The position numbers and the translations under genes are program-made. DNA of 64,000 bases from Candidatus Polarisedimenticolaceae bacterium (GTDB lineage: Bacteria > Acidobacteriota > Polarisedimenticolia > Polarisedimenticolales > DASRJG01), in assembly GCA_036275915.1 (NCBI GenBank), contig DASUCV010000014.1, positions 1 through 64,000 of the forward strand, given 5' to 3'. This document shows, in pieces, positions 42,178 to 51,205 of this stretch. The notes under the pieces were generated by a model, which was given only the letters and a program-made list of their open reading frames with translations, was not told the origin of the DNA and did not search any database. Every line of letters starts with the position of its first letter. Position 1 is the stretch's first letter.

Positions 42178-43590
42178 GTGGCGAAGGAGCACGTTCATCT
42201 CATCGGGATCGGCGGGACCGGGATGGCGGGGGCCGCCGGACTCTTCGAGCAGTCGGGGTGCCGGGTCACCGGATCGGACGGCCCGCTCTATCCGCCGACG
42301 TCGACGATCCTCGCCGGTATGGGGATCGAGGTCTTCGAGGGATACGACGCCGCCCATCTCACGCCGGCCCCGGACCTCGTCGTCGTCGGGAACGCGGTGA
42401 GCCGCGGGAACCCCGAGGCCGAGGAGATGCTCGACCGCCGCCTGCCGCACCTCTCGATGGCGGCCGCGATCGAGCAGCGCTTCCTCGCCGGACGCCACTC
42501 GATCGTCGTCGCCGGCACGCACGGAAAGACGACGACGACGGCGATGCTCGCGTGGGTGCTCCACAACGCCGGGCGGAACCCCGGATTCCTGATCGGCGGC
42601 CTGCCGATGGACTTCGATGCGTCGTACCACCTCGGGAAGGGGCCGGCGTTCGTCATCGAGGGGGACGAGTACGACACCGCCTTCTTCGACAAGGGCCCGA
42701 AGTTCATGCACTACCGCCCCGACACCGCGCTCATCGGAACCGTCGAGTACGACCACGCCGACATCTACCGCGACGAGGAAGAGGTCCGCCGTGTCTTCCG
42801 ATGGCTCACGAACATCGTGCCGCGGCGCGGCCTGCTCGTGCGTCACGAGGACTGCCGCACGACGGTCGACGTGACGTCGCACGCGCAGGCGCGCATCGAG
42901 GGCTACGGCCTGTCGAGCGGCAACTGGCGCGCGTCGGCGATCGAGCACACGCAAGGCGGCACGCGGTTCCGCGTGACGCGCGACGGCCTCGACTTCGCGC
43001 AGATCGCGATGCCGCTCGCCGGCGAGTACAACGTCAGGAACGCGCTCGCCGTGATCGCCGCCGCGACCGAGCAGGGGCTCGGCGCGCGCGAGATCGCGTC
43101 GGGGCTCCGGTCGTTCCGCGGCGTGCGCCGGCGCATGGAGGTGAAGGGCGAGGCGGGCGGAGTCCTCGTCCTCGACGATTTCGCGCACCACCCGACGGCG
43201 ATCGCGGAAACCTTGCGCGCGGTGAAGCAGCGCTATCGCGGACGGCGCGTGTGGGCGGTCCTCGAGCCGCGCTCGTGGTCGCTCCGCCGCAACGTCTTCC
43301 AGGCGCGGCTCGCCGAGGCGTTCGACGATGCGGACGAGGTCGTGCTCGCCGAGGTCTTCGGCGCCGATCAGCTCGCGCCCGCCGAGCGCCTCGATCCCGG
43401 CCGCCTCGTCGGCGATCTCGCCGCGCGCGGACGCCCCGCGCGATTCCTCCCCGGCGTCGACGCGATCGTCGGCTACCTGCAAGAGCATCTGAGGTCCGGC
43501 GACGTCGTCGCGGTCCTCTCGAACGGCGGCTTCGGAGGCATCCACGGAAAGCTCCTGGATGCGCTCGAGCTTCGCGCCGCGAGGAAGTGA
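42178..43590 (+). CDS. mpl: UDP-N-acetylmuramate:tripeptide ligase (Mpl)
   Basis: Reattaches recycled cell-wall tripeptide (L-Ala-gamma-D-Glu-meso-Dap) to UDP-MurNAc. The 470-residue Mur ligase has HLIGIGGTGMAGAAGLF at the start, the P-loop AGTHGKTTTTAML (about 113-125), EGDEYDTAFFDKGPKF typical of Mpl, and DDFAHHPTAI (about 334). It indicates a diderm wall with Dap. A GTG at 42178 with GGAGGA upstream is used; a GTG at 42163 that overlaps the AsmA-like stop is the alternative. Confidence 0.93.
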   Translation: MAKEHVHLIGIGGTGMAGAAGLFEQSGCRVTGSDGPLYPPTSTILAGMGIEVFEGYDAAHLTPAPDLVVVGNAVSRGNPEAEEMLDRRLPHLSMAAAIEQRFLAGRHSIVVAGTHGKTTTTAMLAWVLHNAGRNPGFLIGGLPMDFDASYHLGKGPAFVIEGDEYDTAFFDKGPKFMHYRPDTALIGTVEYDHADIYRDEEEVRRVFRWLTNIVPRRGLLVRHEDCRTTVDVTSHAQARIEGYGLSSGNWRASAIEHTQGGTRFRVTRDGLDFAQIAMPLAGEYNVRNALAVIAAATEQGLGAREIASGLRSFRGVRRRMEVKGEAGGVLVLDDFAHHPTAIAETLRAVKQRYRGRRVWAVLEPRSWSLRRNVFQARLAEAFDDADEVVLAEVFGADQLAPAERLDPGRLVGDLAARGRPARFLPGVDAIVGYLQEHLRSGDVVAVLSNGGFGGIHGKLLDALELRAARK

Positions 43591-43626
43591 AAAGAAAACG
43601 AGCCGGCGACCCTACGTCGCCGGCTC
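43590..43626 (-). terminator. Rho-independent terminator of the FecR-type gene
   Basis: A perfect 11-bp stem (GAGCCGGCGAC 43600-43610 with GTCGCCGGCTC 43616-43626) and 5-base loop. On the minus strand it is followed by GTTTTCTTTTC, a proper T-rich tail, so it ends the 43679-45691 gene. On the plus strand no T-run follows, so for mpl it can only act as a hairpin. Confidence 0.8.
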
Positions 43627-43678
43627 GGGCCGGACCCCGTGTGAGGGGGGGCGGGGGACGGCCGATCCTATCGAATGG

Positions 43679-45691
43679 TCAGTGGTGCTTGTCGTTGCCG
43701 CCGCCGTGTCCCTGATTCGGATGCGCCTGGCCTCCACCGCCCTGACGCTCCGGCTGAGGCCGCGGCTGGGGACGCTGGGGCTGAGGCTGCGCGCGCTGCG
43801 GTTGCGGCTGAGGCCGCGGCTCGAACCGCTGCGGCTGCTGCTGTGGACGAGGCGGGTCGACCCGTTGCTGCGGCTGCGGGCGCTGCGGCTCGAAGCGCTG
43901 CGGCTGCTGCCGCTGCGGCATCGCCTGCTCGCGCGACGGGACCGGCACGAACGCGTTCCTCCGCTCGGTCTGCGGCGCGATCTCCTGCGGCCGCGTCTCG
44001 CGCGGGCGGGACATGCGCTGGTAGAGGTCGCGCACGCCGTCGGTTCCGGTCGGCCGCCGGTCGAGGCCGCCATTCGGGGCGGCGTGCGAGCGCGGAGCGG
44101 TATCCGACTCCTCGAAGACGCGGCGCTGCGGCGTCCGTGACGGTGCCGCGCCACGCGGGTCTTCCAGGATGCGGCGCGGACGCGCCCACGGGTCGTTCCC
44201 GTTCCCGTTGAACGTGCGCGACCCGTTCGACGGCGCCTGAGGCCGCGCGAACGACGGCTGAGTCACCGCCGCGCGCGGGCTCACCGGACGCTGGGGCTCC
44301 GAACGGACGATGTCCCGGCGGATGTCGTTCATCGTTCGCGACGGCCGCGAGCGGAGCGCGGTCTCGTCGAGAGGCCGCATCCGGCCCGACCGGTCGAGCG
44401 CCGTTTCCTGGAACGCCTTCTGCTGCAGCTCGCGCGATCCGGCGAAGTGGCGCGGATCGACGCGCGGCGGATTGGTCACGACGTTCGCGTGGCGCAGGTC
44501 GTTCGGCGGAATCGATCCGATCGGCACCGCGTACCGGTGAACGTTCGACGCGTAGACGTTGTTGTAGTTGACGAACGTCCAGCTGCCCGGGCCGTAGTAG
44601 CCATACGCGTAGGCCCCGCCGGCGCACCCCGGGTGGCCCCAGTAGTCGAGCGGCGCCCAGCCGACGTACGCCGAGCCCCACGACCACGAGACCCAGGCAC
44701 CCGCGAACACGTCGCCGGGGATCCAGGACCAGCCGTAGCTCGGAACCCACTGCCAGTTGCCGTAGTGGTAAGGCGCCCAGCCCCACGGCTCACTGGAAAC
44801 CCAGAAGTAGCCGCCGGGACCGTAGTTCCAGTAGCCGCTCCCGTACGGCTGCCAGCCCGAGGGAACGCCGCTCGGCGTCCAGACGTTGCCGTAGGTCGGA
44901 ACGTTGTTCCACGAGCCGTAGGTCGACAGCTCGTTGTAATAGGGCTGCACTTCCTGCGGGACCTGGCCCTGGTCGGGTTGGCCGCCCTGGGCCATCTGCT
45001 CGTTCGGACGGTAGGCCGCGTCGCGCGTCGCGCACCAGCGGTCGAACCCGTCGCTCGCGAAGGAGGTGTGAGGCTGCGGCTCCGCCGGGGCGGACCCCTG
45101 CGCCACCGACGTGCCCGTCCCGCCGCGGACGAGGACCGAGCTCTCGTTGCCGACGACTTCCGCGACGCCGCGGAGCGCGTTCACGCGGGTGCCGCCGCGC
45201 CGGTCGGCGTCGATCCGCACGTCGCCTTCTTCGAGCACGTAGATCGAGGCGTCGCGCGTGTCGATGCGGAACTCGTCCTTGCCGTTCCCGCGGTGGGCGA
45301 TCCGAAGGACGCCGCCCTGAAGCACGAGGACGCTGTTGTCCTGATACTTCGCGCCGGGCTCCGGAAGGGCCTGGAAGGCGACTTCGGTCCCGTGGTCGAG
45401 CCGCAGCAGCGTGCCGTCGGCGAGCTGGACCTCGGCGCGACCGTCGCTGCGGAGCGTGTCGCCGGGGAAGATCGGTGCGTTGACTCCGGCCCGGTCGCCC
45501 GAGTCGGTGTTGCCGTCGGCGCGCACGATCGTGGCGCCGCCCTCCTCGAACCGGATGCGGCCGTAGTCGCCGTTCAAGTAGTCGTCGGAGTACGCCTGGG
45601 GCTGGGGGTCGTCCGATTGCGCGAACGCGGGGACGGCCAACCCGAGCATCAGGGTCAGGGCCGCTGCCATCGTGCGTGTCGCGGTTCTCAT
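43679..45691 (-). CDS. FecR-domain / DUF6600 exported protein with Pro-Gln-Arg tail
   Basis: A 670-residue secreted protein: signal peptide (cut after about residue 25, PAFAQ), a FecR-like beta domain (about 45-190), a Trp/Tyr/Gly-rich DUF6600 region with repeated GxW units (about 255-370; WGWAPYHYGNW, WVSWSWGSAYVGWAPL), then a long disordered tail in which Pro, Gln and Arg dominate (about 560-660) and a His-rich end. Probably an envelope or matrix protein. The start ATG at 45691 has GGGAGGA upstream. A clear terminator follows it. Confidence 0.82.
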   Translation of the reverse strand: MRTATRTMAAALTLMLGLAVPAFAQSDDPQPQAYSDDYLNGDYGRIRFEEGGATIVRADGNTDSGDRAGVNAPIFPGDTLRSDGRAEVQLADGTLLRLDHGTEVAFQALPEPGAKYQDNSVLVLQGGVLRIAHRGNGKDEFRIDTRDASIYVLEEGDVRIDADRRGGTRVNALRGVAEVVGNESSVLVRGGTGTSVAQGSAPAEPQPHTSFASDGFDRWCATRDAAYRPNEQMAQGGQPDQGQVPQEVQPYYNELSTYGSWNNVPTYGNVWTPSGVPSGWQPYGSGYWNYGPGGYFWVSSEPWGWAPYHYGNWQWVPSYGWSWIPGDVFAGAWVSWSWGSAYVGWAPLDYWGHPGCAGGAYAYGYYGPGSWTFVNYNNVYASNVHRYAVPIGSIPPNDLRHANVVTNPPRVDPRHFAGSRELQQKAFQETALDRSGRMRPLDETALRSRPSRTMNDIRRDIVRSEPQRPVSPRAAVTQPSFARPQAPSNGSRTFNGNGNDPWARPRRILEDPRGAAPSRTPQRRVFEESDTAPRSHAAPNGGLDRRPTGTDGVRDLYQRMSRPRETRPQEIAPQTERRNAFVPVPSREQAMPQRQQPQRFEPQRPQPQQRVDPPRPQQQPQRFEPRPQPQPQRAQPQPQRPQPRPQPERQGGGGQAHPNQGHGGGNDKHH

Positions 45692-45840
45692 GGTCGTTGG
45701 TCCTCCCGACACCCTGGTGCATTGCACCCGACGTGCCACGGGGACGGTCATCGAAAACGCCGCCGTTCCGGTCGAACCGGCCGAACCTGTCCTCCGGCGC
45801 CCCTGCGAGTGTCCTGACGAGCGGACGGCGGCCCCGCGTG

Positions 45841-45870
45841 TTGACGGCCTTTCGAAGCGGATGGTACCGT
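45841..45870 (+). promoter_or_regulatory. Promoter close to the def start
   Basis: TTGACG (45841-45846) as -35 and TACCGT (45865-45870) as -10 are 18 bases apart. The -10 ends 6 bases before the def ATG with no ribosome binding site between, so a leaderless def-fmt-rsmB message is predicted. Confidence 0.5.
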
Positions 45871-45876
45871 CGCCCC

Positions 45877-46419
45877 ATGGCGCTCCGGCCCATCGTCTTG
45901 TATCCCGATCCGGTCCTCCTGACTCCGACCGAGCGCGTGGAGACGATCGACGACGAGGTGAAGGCGCTCGTCCGCGACATGGTCGACACGATGTACGCCG
46001 CCCCAGGGATCGGGCTCGCGGCGAATCAGGTCGGGGTCGCGAAGCGGCTCTGCATCGTGGACCTCTCGGTCGGCGATACGCCGGGGGAGCTTCGGGTGTT
46101 CATCAATCCGCGGGTCGTCGAGGCGACCGGGGCCGAGACCGCCGAGGAGGGGTGCCTGTCGTTCCCCGACATCCACCTCGACATCGAGCGGCCGAAGAAC
46201 GCGACGATCGAGGCCGAGGACCTCGAGGGTAAGACGTTCCGCGTCTCCGCCGACGGCCTCCTGGCGCGGGCGATGCAGCACGAGATCGAGCACCTCGAAG
46301 GGCGCGTGTTCCTCATGAACCTCTCGCCGCTCAAGCGCGAGCTGGTGAAGCGGCAGATCAAGAAGCGGATCAAGGCGGGGGACTGGACGATGACGTTCGA
46401 GCGCCCGCCCGTGCCGTGA
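45877..46419 (+). CDS. def: Peptide deformylase
   Basis: Removes the formyl group from new proteins. The 180-residue metalloenzyme has GIGLAANQVG (44-53), EEGCLSFP with metal-binding Cys93, and QHEIEHLEG with His135, Glu136 and His139; the usual Asp before the second His is Glu. It overlaps fmt by GTGA, so the enzymes that add and remove formyl groups are made together. Confidence 0.96.
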   Translation: MALRPIVLYPDPVLLTPTERVETIDDEVKALVRDMVDTMYAAPGIGLAANQVGVAKRLCIVDLSVGDTPGELRVFINPRVVEATGAETAEEGCLSFPDIHLDIERPKNATIEAEDLEGKTFRVSADGLLARAMQHEIEHLEGRVFLMNLSPLKRELVKRQIKKRIKAGDWTMTFERPPVP

Positions 46420-47357
46420 GGGTCGCGTTCTTCGGGACCCCGGAGACGGCGGTCCCCACCCTGGATGCGCTCCTCCGGCACGGCGTCGACGTCGCCCTCG
46501 TCGTGACCCGCGCCGATCGCCCGGTGGGCCGCTCCCGCACGCCGCGGCCTCCCGCGGTGAAGGTGCGCGCCGGCGAGGTGGGGCTCCCGGTCGTGCAGCC
46601 CGAGTCGGTCAAGGATCCGGCGTTTGCCGCCGCGCTCGAGGCGGCGGCCCCCGACGCGCTCGTCGTCGTCGCCTACGGACGCCTGCTTCCGCAGGGTGTC
46701 CTCGACGCGGCGCCTCATGGAGCGATCAACGTTCATTTCTCGATGCTCCCGGCGCTCCGCGGGGCGGCTCCGGTCGCGTGGGCGCTGGCGCGCGGGGCGC
46801 GCGAGACCGGGGTCTCTACGTTCCGCCTCGACCGCGGGCTCGACACCGGCGACGTCCTCCTTCAGGAGGCTGTGCCGATCCTCCCGCGCGAGCACGCCCC
46901 GGCGCTCCTCGCGCGTCTCGCGGTGACCGGGGCGGAACTCCTCGTACGGACGCTCGATGGGCTCGCGGCGGGCACGATCGTTCCGCACCCCCAGGACGGC
47001 GCGCGCGCGACGTACGCCCCGATCCTGACGCGCGGCGACGGCGCGTGGGATCCGGGGTGGACCGCGGCCGACCTCGAGGGGCGCGTCCGAGGCTTCGATC
47101 CGTGGCCCGGCGTCTGGTCCCGCTGCGCCGGCCGCCGCCTCCGCCTCGCCGGTGCCGTTGCGCTCGACGGCGACCTCAGCGACGCCCCCGCCGGCACGCT
47201 CCTCGACGCGCTCCGGCTCGCGTGCGCGGACGGCACGGTGGCCGCGCTCGAGGCGGTCCAGTTCGAGGGGCGGCGCGTCGTGACGGCACGCGAGGCCGCC
47301 GCGGGACGGCAGCTCGCGCCGGGGGATCGTCTTGAGCGTATCGAACCCGCGGCGTGA
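46416..47357 (+). CDS. fmt: Methionyl-tRNA formyltransferase
   Basis: Formylates the initiator tRNA with 10-formyl-THF. The 313-residue protein has VAFFGTPETAVPTLDAL at the start, VVVAYGRLLPQGVLD, and the formyl-transfer motif INVHFSMLPALRGAAPVAWAL (core HFSMLPALRGAAP; Asn, His and the later Asp in LDTGDVLLQ are catalytic). The C-terminal tRNA-binding domain begins near 205. GTG start at 46416, in overlap with def. It overlaps rsmB by 26 bases. Confidence 0.95.
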   Translation: MRVAFFGTPETAVPTLDALLRHGVDVALVVTRADRPVGRSRTPRPPAVKVRAGEVGLPVVQPESVKDPAFAAALEAAAPDALVVVAYGRLLPQGVLDAAPHGAINVHFSMLPALRGAAPVAWALARGARETGVSTFRLDRGLDTGDVLLQEAVPILPREHAPALLARLAVTGAELLVRTLDGLAAGTIVPHPQDGARATYAPILTRGDGAWDPGWTAADLEGRVRGFDPWPGVWSRCAGRRLRLAGAVALDGDLSDAPAGTLLDALRLACADGTVAALEAVQFEGRRVVTAREAAAGRQLAPGDRLERIEPAA

Positions 47358-48612
47358 GGCGTACCGGATCCTGAGGCGCGTCGAGGAGGCGGGCGCGTTC
47401 GCGTCGGCGCTCCTCGAGAGCCGGCCTCCCTCCCGCGATCAGCGCGATGCGGCGCTCGTGACCGAGATCGTCCTCGGCGTTCTCCGCCGGCGTGCGGTCA
47501 TCGACCACGCCGTCGCGCGCGTCGCCTCGCGCCCGATCGACGGGATCGAGCCGGCGGTGAGGGAAGCGCTCCGCGTCGGGACCTACTCGATTCTCTTCCT
47601 CGATCGCGTGCCCGACTTCGCCGCCGTGGACACCGCGGTGACGCTCGTCAAGGAGGCCGGTCACGCGAAGGCCGCGGGGTTCGTCAACGGCGTGCTGCGC
47701 CGCGTCGCGAGGGAAGGCGAGGCGCTCCTTCCGCCGGCGCCCGTTCGAGGAGACGCGGCGGCGCTCGCCCTCTACCGGTCGCACCCGGCCTGGTGGGTCG
47801 AGCGCCTCGTCCGGAGGCTCGGCTGGGAGGAAGCCGATGCTCTTCTCGCCGCGGACAACGAGCCCGCGGCGACGACGCTCGCGCCGCGGGGACCCGGACT
47901 GGCCGAAGCGCTCGCGCGCGAGGGCGTCGTCACCGAGCCGTGCGCCGAGGTCCCCGGCGCGCTCCGCGTCACGAGCGGCGTGCCCCAGCAGACGGAGGCG
48001 TTCCGCGCCGGCGCGTTCTGGATGCAGGACGAAGCGTCCCAGCGCGTCGTGCGCCTCTTCGGCGATCGTGTCGGGCCGCGCGTGGCCGACGTCTGCGCCG
48101 CCCCCGGGGGGAAGTCGCTCGGCCTCGCCGCACGCCTCGCGAAGGGCGGCGTCGTCGTCGCGCTCGATCGCCATGCGCACCGGCTGCGACGCGTCGTCGC
48201 GAACGCCGGGCGCGTCGGCGTCACGTCGATCGTGACCGTCGCGGCCGACATGACGCGGGAGGCGCCGCTCGCCGGGACGTTCGACGACGTCCTCGTCGAT
48301 GCGCCGTGCAGCGGGACCGGCACCCTCCGTCGCCATCCGGAGATCCGCTGGCGCCTGCGGCCGGACGATCTCCCCGTGCTCGCCGCGCGCCAGCGCAAGA
48401 TCCTCGCCTCGGCCGCCGCGCTTGTCCGCCCCGGCGGGCGGCTCGGCTATGCCGTCTGCTCGCTCGAGCCCGAGGAGGGGGAGGAGGTCGTCGCGTCGTT
48501 CCTCGACGCGCACCCGGCCTTCTCCAGGACCGGCGAGATCCTCCGCACGAGCCCCGCGCATGCGCCGCAGGACGGCTTCTACGCGGTTCTCCTGACGCGG
48601 CGTTCGGAGTGA
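47332..48612 (+). CDS. rsmB: 16S rRNA (cytosine-967-C5) methyltransferase
   Basis: Methylates C967 of 16S rRNA. The 426-residue protein has the N-terminal NusB-like RNA-binding domain (about 6-140) and the SAM domain with VADVCAAPGGKSLGLAARL (about 250), VDAPCSGTGTLRRHPEIRW with one catalytic Cys, and YAVCSLEPEEGE with the other. It starts at a TTG inside fmt. def-fmt-rsmB is a common gene order in bacteria. Confidence 0.93.
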   Translation: MSVSNPRREAYRILRRVEEAGAFASALLESRPPSRDQRDAALVTEIVLGVLRRRAVIDHAVARVASRPIDGIEPAVREALRVGTYSILFLDRVPDFAAVDTAVTLVKEAGHAKAAGFVNGVLRRVAREGEALLPPAPVRGDAAALALYRSHPAWWVERLVRRLGWEEADALLAADNEPAATTLAPRGPGLAEALAREGVVTEPCAEVPGALRVTSGVPQQTEAFRAGAFWMQDEASQRVVRLFGDRVGPRVADVCAAPGGKSLGLAARLAKGGVVVALDRHAHRLRRVVANAGRVGVTSIVTVAADMTREAPLAGTFDDVLVDAPCSGTGTLRRHPEIRWRLRPDDLPVLAARQRKILASAAALVRPGGRLGYAVCSLEPEEGEEVVASFLDAHPAFSRTGEILRTSPAHAPQDGFYAVLLTRRSE

Positions 48613-48615
48613 AGG

Positions 48616-48621
48616 TAGGAT
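48616..48621 (+). promoter_or_regulatory. Possible -10 box of lemA
   Basis: TAGGAT lies just after the rsmB stop and 21 bases before the lemA ATG, with a CGGAGG ribosome binding site between. A -35 is not clear. Confidence 0.3.
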
Positions 48622-48642
48622 GCGCCCTCGCGGAGGTCTCTC

Positions 48643-49245
48643 ATGAAGCGGATGTTGGGCTGCGGGATCGTCGCTCTGGTCCTCGTCGTGGTGGTCGGCG
48701 CCGTGTTCTTCTGGGGCGTCGGCATCAGCAACGGGCTCATCGCCCGCCAGGTCGCGGTCGACGGGGCCTGGGCTCAGGTCGAGAACGTCTACCAGCGGCG
48801 GGCCGACCTCATCCCGAACCTCGTCGAGACGGTCAAGGGGGCGTCGAACTTCGAGAAGTCGACCCTCCAGGCGGTCATCGACGCGCGTGCGAAGGCGACG
48901 CAGATGGTCGTCACGCCGGAGGTCGTCAACGACCCGGCGAAGTTCCAGCAGTTCCAGAAGGTCCAGGGCGAGCTGTCCGGCGCGCTCTCGCGCCTCCTCG
49001 CGGTCGCGGAGAACTACCCCGACCTCAAGGCGAACCAGAACTACCTCGAGCTGCAATCGCAGATCGAGGGGACGGAGAACCGCATCGCGCAGGAGCGGCA
49101 GCGGTTCAACACCGCCGTCACCGACTACAACACCGCCATCCGCGTCTTCCCGGCCTCGCTCATCGCGAGCCTCCGCGGGTTCAAGGCGAAGGAGTTCTTC
49201 CAGGCCGATTCGGGGAGCGAGAAGGCCCCGCAGGTGAAGTTCTGA
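48643..49245 (+). CDS. LemA family protein
   Basis: A 200-residue protein with one N-terminal membrane helix (about 6-26) and a four-helix coiled domain outside the membrane. Family marks: VENVYQRRADLIPNLVETVKG (core RRADLIPNLVETVKG), NYLELQSQIEGTENRIA, and YNTAIRVFPASLIA. LemA proteins are commonly linked with TPM-domain proteins, as here. The next gene overlaps the stop as CTGA. Confidence 0.92.
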   Translation: MKRMLGCGIVALVLVVVVGAVFFWGVGISNGLIARQVAVDGAWAQVENVYQRRADLIPNLVETVKGASNFEKSTLQAVIDARAKATQMVVTPEVVNDPAKFQQFQKVQGELSGALSRLLAVAENYPDLKANQNYLELQSQIEGTENRIAQERQRFNTAVTDYNTAIRVFPASLIASLRGFKAKEFFQADSGSEKAPQVKF

Positions 49246-50036
49246 TCCGAGCGCTCCGCGGCTTCCTCGCCGCCTCGATCGCGCTCCTCGCGGCGGGGGC
49301 GGCCCTCGGCTTCGACGTTCCCGCGAAGCCCGCGGCGCGCGTCAACGACTACGCCGGCGTCCTCTCCGCCGACACGGAACGGACGCTTGGCGAGCGCCTC
49401 GCCTCGTTCGAGCAGCAGACGTCGAACCAGATCGTCGTGGCGACGATCCCGTCGCTCGACGGCGCCGTGATCGAGGACGTCGCCGTCAAGACGTTCGAGC
49501 GATGGGGGCTCGGCCAGAAGGGGACGAACAACGGTGTCCTCCTCCTCATCGCCGTCAAGGACCACCGCGCCCGCATCGAGGTCGGTTACGGCCTCGAGGA
49601 CAAGCTGACCGACGCGCTCTCGCGCCGCATCCTCGAGACCCACCTGTTCCCGGCGCTCCGCGGGGGCGACTGGGACGGCGGCGTCACCGCGACCGTCGAC
49701 GCGATCGTCGCGGTCACGCAGGGCACGTACGTCGCCAAGGCGCCCCCTCCGCGGAGGCGCGGCTCGTCGTGGTGGGTTCCGCTCATTCCGTTCGGGATCC
49801 TGGTGATCTTCATCATCATCGCGTCTCAGAGCGGCCGAGGCATCTCCGGCAGGGGACGCCGCAACGTCTTCCGCACAGGCCCGTTCTGGTGGGGAGGCGG
49901 CGGGTTTGGCGGAGGCGGGGGAGGCTGGGGCGGAGGCGGCTGGAGCGGCGGCGGTGGTGGCGGCGGGGGAGGCTTCGGCGGATTCTCCGGCGGAGGCGGG
50001 ATGTCGGGGGGTGGAGGCGCGTCGGGATCATGGTGA
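49242..50036 (+). CDS. TPM domain protein with Gly-rich tail (YgcG-like)
   Basis: A 264-residue protein: signal peptide (IRALRGFLAASIALLAAGA), a TPM domain (about 30-165; VNDYAGVLSADTERTLGERL, QKGTNNGVLLLIAVKD, EVGYGLEDKLTDALS), a membrane helix (about 180-200), and a tail of Gly with scattered Trp/Phe/Ser. No ATG, GTG or TTG in frame precedes the signal peptide; the only sensible start is a CTG at 49242 overlapping the lemA stop. It works with LemA, probably in envelope stress or quality control. Confidence 0.82.
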   Translation: MIRALRGFLAASIALLAAGAALGFDVPAKPAARVNDYAGVLSADTERTLGERLASFEQQTSNQIVVATIPSLDGAVIEDVAVKTFERWGLGQKGTNNGVLLLIAVKDHRARIEVGYGLEDKLTDALSRRILETHLFPALRGGDWDGGVTATVDAIVAVTQGTYVAKAPPPRRRGSSWWVPLIPFGILVIFIIIASQSGRGISGRGRRNVFRTGPFWWGGGGFGGGGGGWGGGGWSGGGGGGGGGFGGFSGGGGMSGGGGASGSW

Positions 50037-50040
50037 CGCG

Positions 50041-50469
50041 ATGACGGCCCTCCTCGCTCCGGCCGACGAGCACCGGATCGTCGAGGCGATCCGCGCCGCG
50101 GAGTCTCGGACCTCGGGCGAGATCCACGTGCACCTCGAGCGCCGCTCCGGCGGACGGCCTCTCGAGGCCGCGCGCCGCTGGTTCGTCCGCCTCCGGATGG
50201 ACCGAACACGCGAGCGGAACGGCATCCTGTTCTACGTCGCGGTCGACGAGCGTCTCTTCGCCGTCGTCGGCGACGCCGGCATCCACGAGCGCGTCGGCGT
50301 CGCGTTCTGGGAGTCGCTGCGCGACGTCCTGGCGGGATCGTTCGCCGCGGGTGATCACGCAGGAGGTCTCGTCCGCGCCATCGGCGAGGCCGGGAAGCAG
50401 CTGGCGGAGCACTTCCCCCGTCGCGGCGACGACGAGAACGAATTGCCCGACGAGGTGTCGACCTCATGA
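50041..50469 (+). CDS. Small TPM domain protein
   Basis: A 142-residue TPM-type protein without signal peptide or membrane helix. EHRIVEAIRAAESRTSGEIHVH is its opening (core AIRAAESRTSGEIHVH), then RNGILFYVAVDERLFAVVGD and an acidic end. Such short versions often follow a longer TPM protein and LemA, as here. It starts 4 bases after the previous stop and overlaps the PASTA gene by ATGA. Confidence 0.85.
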   Translation: MTALLAPADEHRIVEAIRAAESRTSGEIHVHLERRSGGRPLEAARRWFVRLRMDRTRERNGILFYVAVDERLFAVVGDAGIHERVGVAFWESLRDVLAGSFAAGDHAGGLVRAIGEAGKQLAEHFPRRGDDENELPDEVSTS

Positions 50470-51194
50470 GCTGGCGAAGGGCCGCCCGGATCGGGGCGTG
50501 GATCGCCGGCAGCGCGGCGGTCGCGGGCGCCGTCGGCCTCACGTCGTTCTGCGTCGCGTTCCGCGCGGATCGCCGCAGCAGCGTGCTCGAGGTGCCGGAC
50601 TGGAGCGGCAAGCCGCGCGCGGATGCGGCGGAAGAGGCGGCGGCGCTCGGGCTCGGCTTCGAGGTCGGCGAGGAGCGGCACGACCCGGCGGTATCGCCGG
50701 GGCGCGTCCTGTCACAGGAGCCGGCGGCGAAGACGAGCGTGAGGCGCGGGCGCGTCATCCGCGTCGTCGTGAGCCTCGGCGGCGAGACCCTGAGCGTTCC
50801 CACGGTCGTCGGCACACCCGCGCGCCAGGCGGATCTCGAGATCCGGCGCCAGGGCCTCTCCTCCGGATTCGAGACGCGCGTCCACGACGCCTCGGTACCG
50901 GCGGGCAAGGTCATGGATCAATTCCCGGCGGCCGGCGCGCTCGCGACATCGGGGGAGCGGGTCGATCGTCTGGTCTCCGACGGCGAGCGGCCGAAGGTCT
51001 GGATCATGCCGGACCTCCGGGGCCGCTCGTTGCGCGCCGCGCAGGAATGGATCACCCTGTGCGGGTTTCGCTCGGGGGCGGTCGCGCGCGAGCCGGCGGC
51101 GGACCGCGAGCCCGGGACGGTGCTCCGCCAGCGGCCGCTTCCGGGATGGCCGGTGGCGAAGTCGGACACCGTCCAGCTCACCGTGGCGAACTAG
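50466..51194 (+). CDS. PASTA domain membrane protein
   Basis: A 242-residue protein with one N-terminal membrane helix (about 8-32) and three PASTA repeats outside (about 40-105, 108-172, 175-241; VPDWSGKPRADAAEEA, VPTVVGTPARQADLEI, MPDLRGRSLRAAQEW). PASTA repeats bind muropeptides or beta-lactams in Ser/Thr kinases and penicillin-binding proteins, but neither module is attached here. It lies between the TPM genes and rpe; a cell-wall sensing or scaffold role is inferred. Confidence 0.87.
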   Translation: MSWRRAARIGAWIAGSAAVAGAVGLTSFCVAFRADRRSSVLEVPDWSGKPRADAAEEAAALGLGFEVGEERHDPAVSPGRVLSQEPAAKTSVRRGRVIRVVVSLGGETLSVPTVVGTPARQADLEIRRQGLSSGFETRVHDASVPAGKVMDQFPAAGALATSGERVDRLVSDGERPKVWIMPDLRGRSLRAAQEWITLCGFRSGAVAREPAADREPGTVLRQRPLPGWPVAKSDTVQLTVAN

Positions 51195-51205
51195 GAGACG
51201 AGATC

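Noticed and set aside
43700-43960. Low-complexity stretch as a separate repeat element
   Set aside because: It encodes the Pro-Gln-Arg tail of the FecR/DUF6600 protein in a single intact frame.
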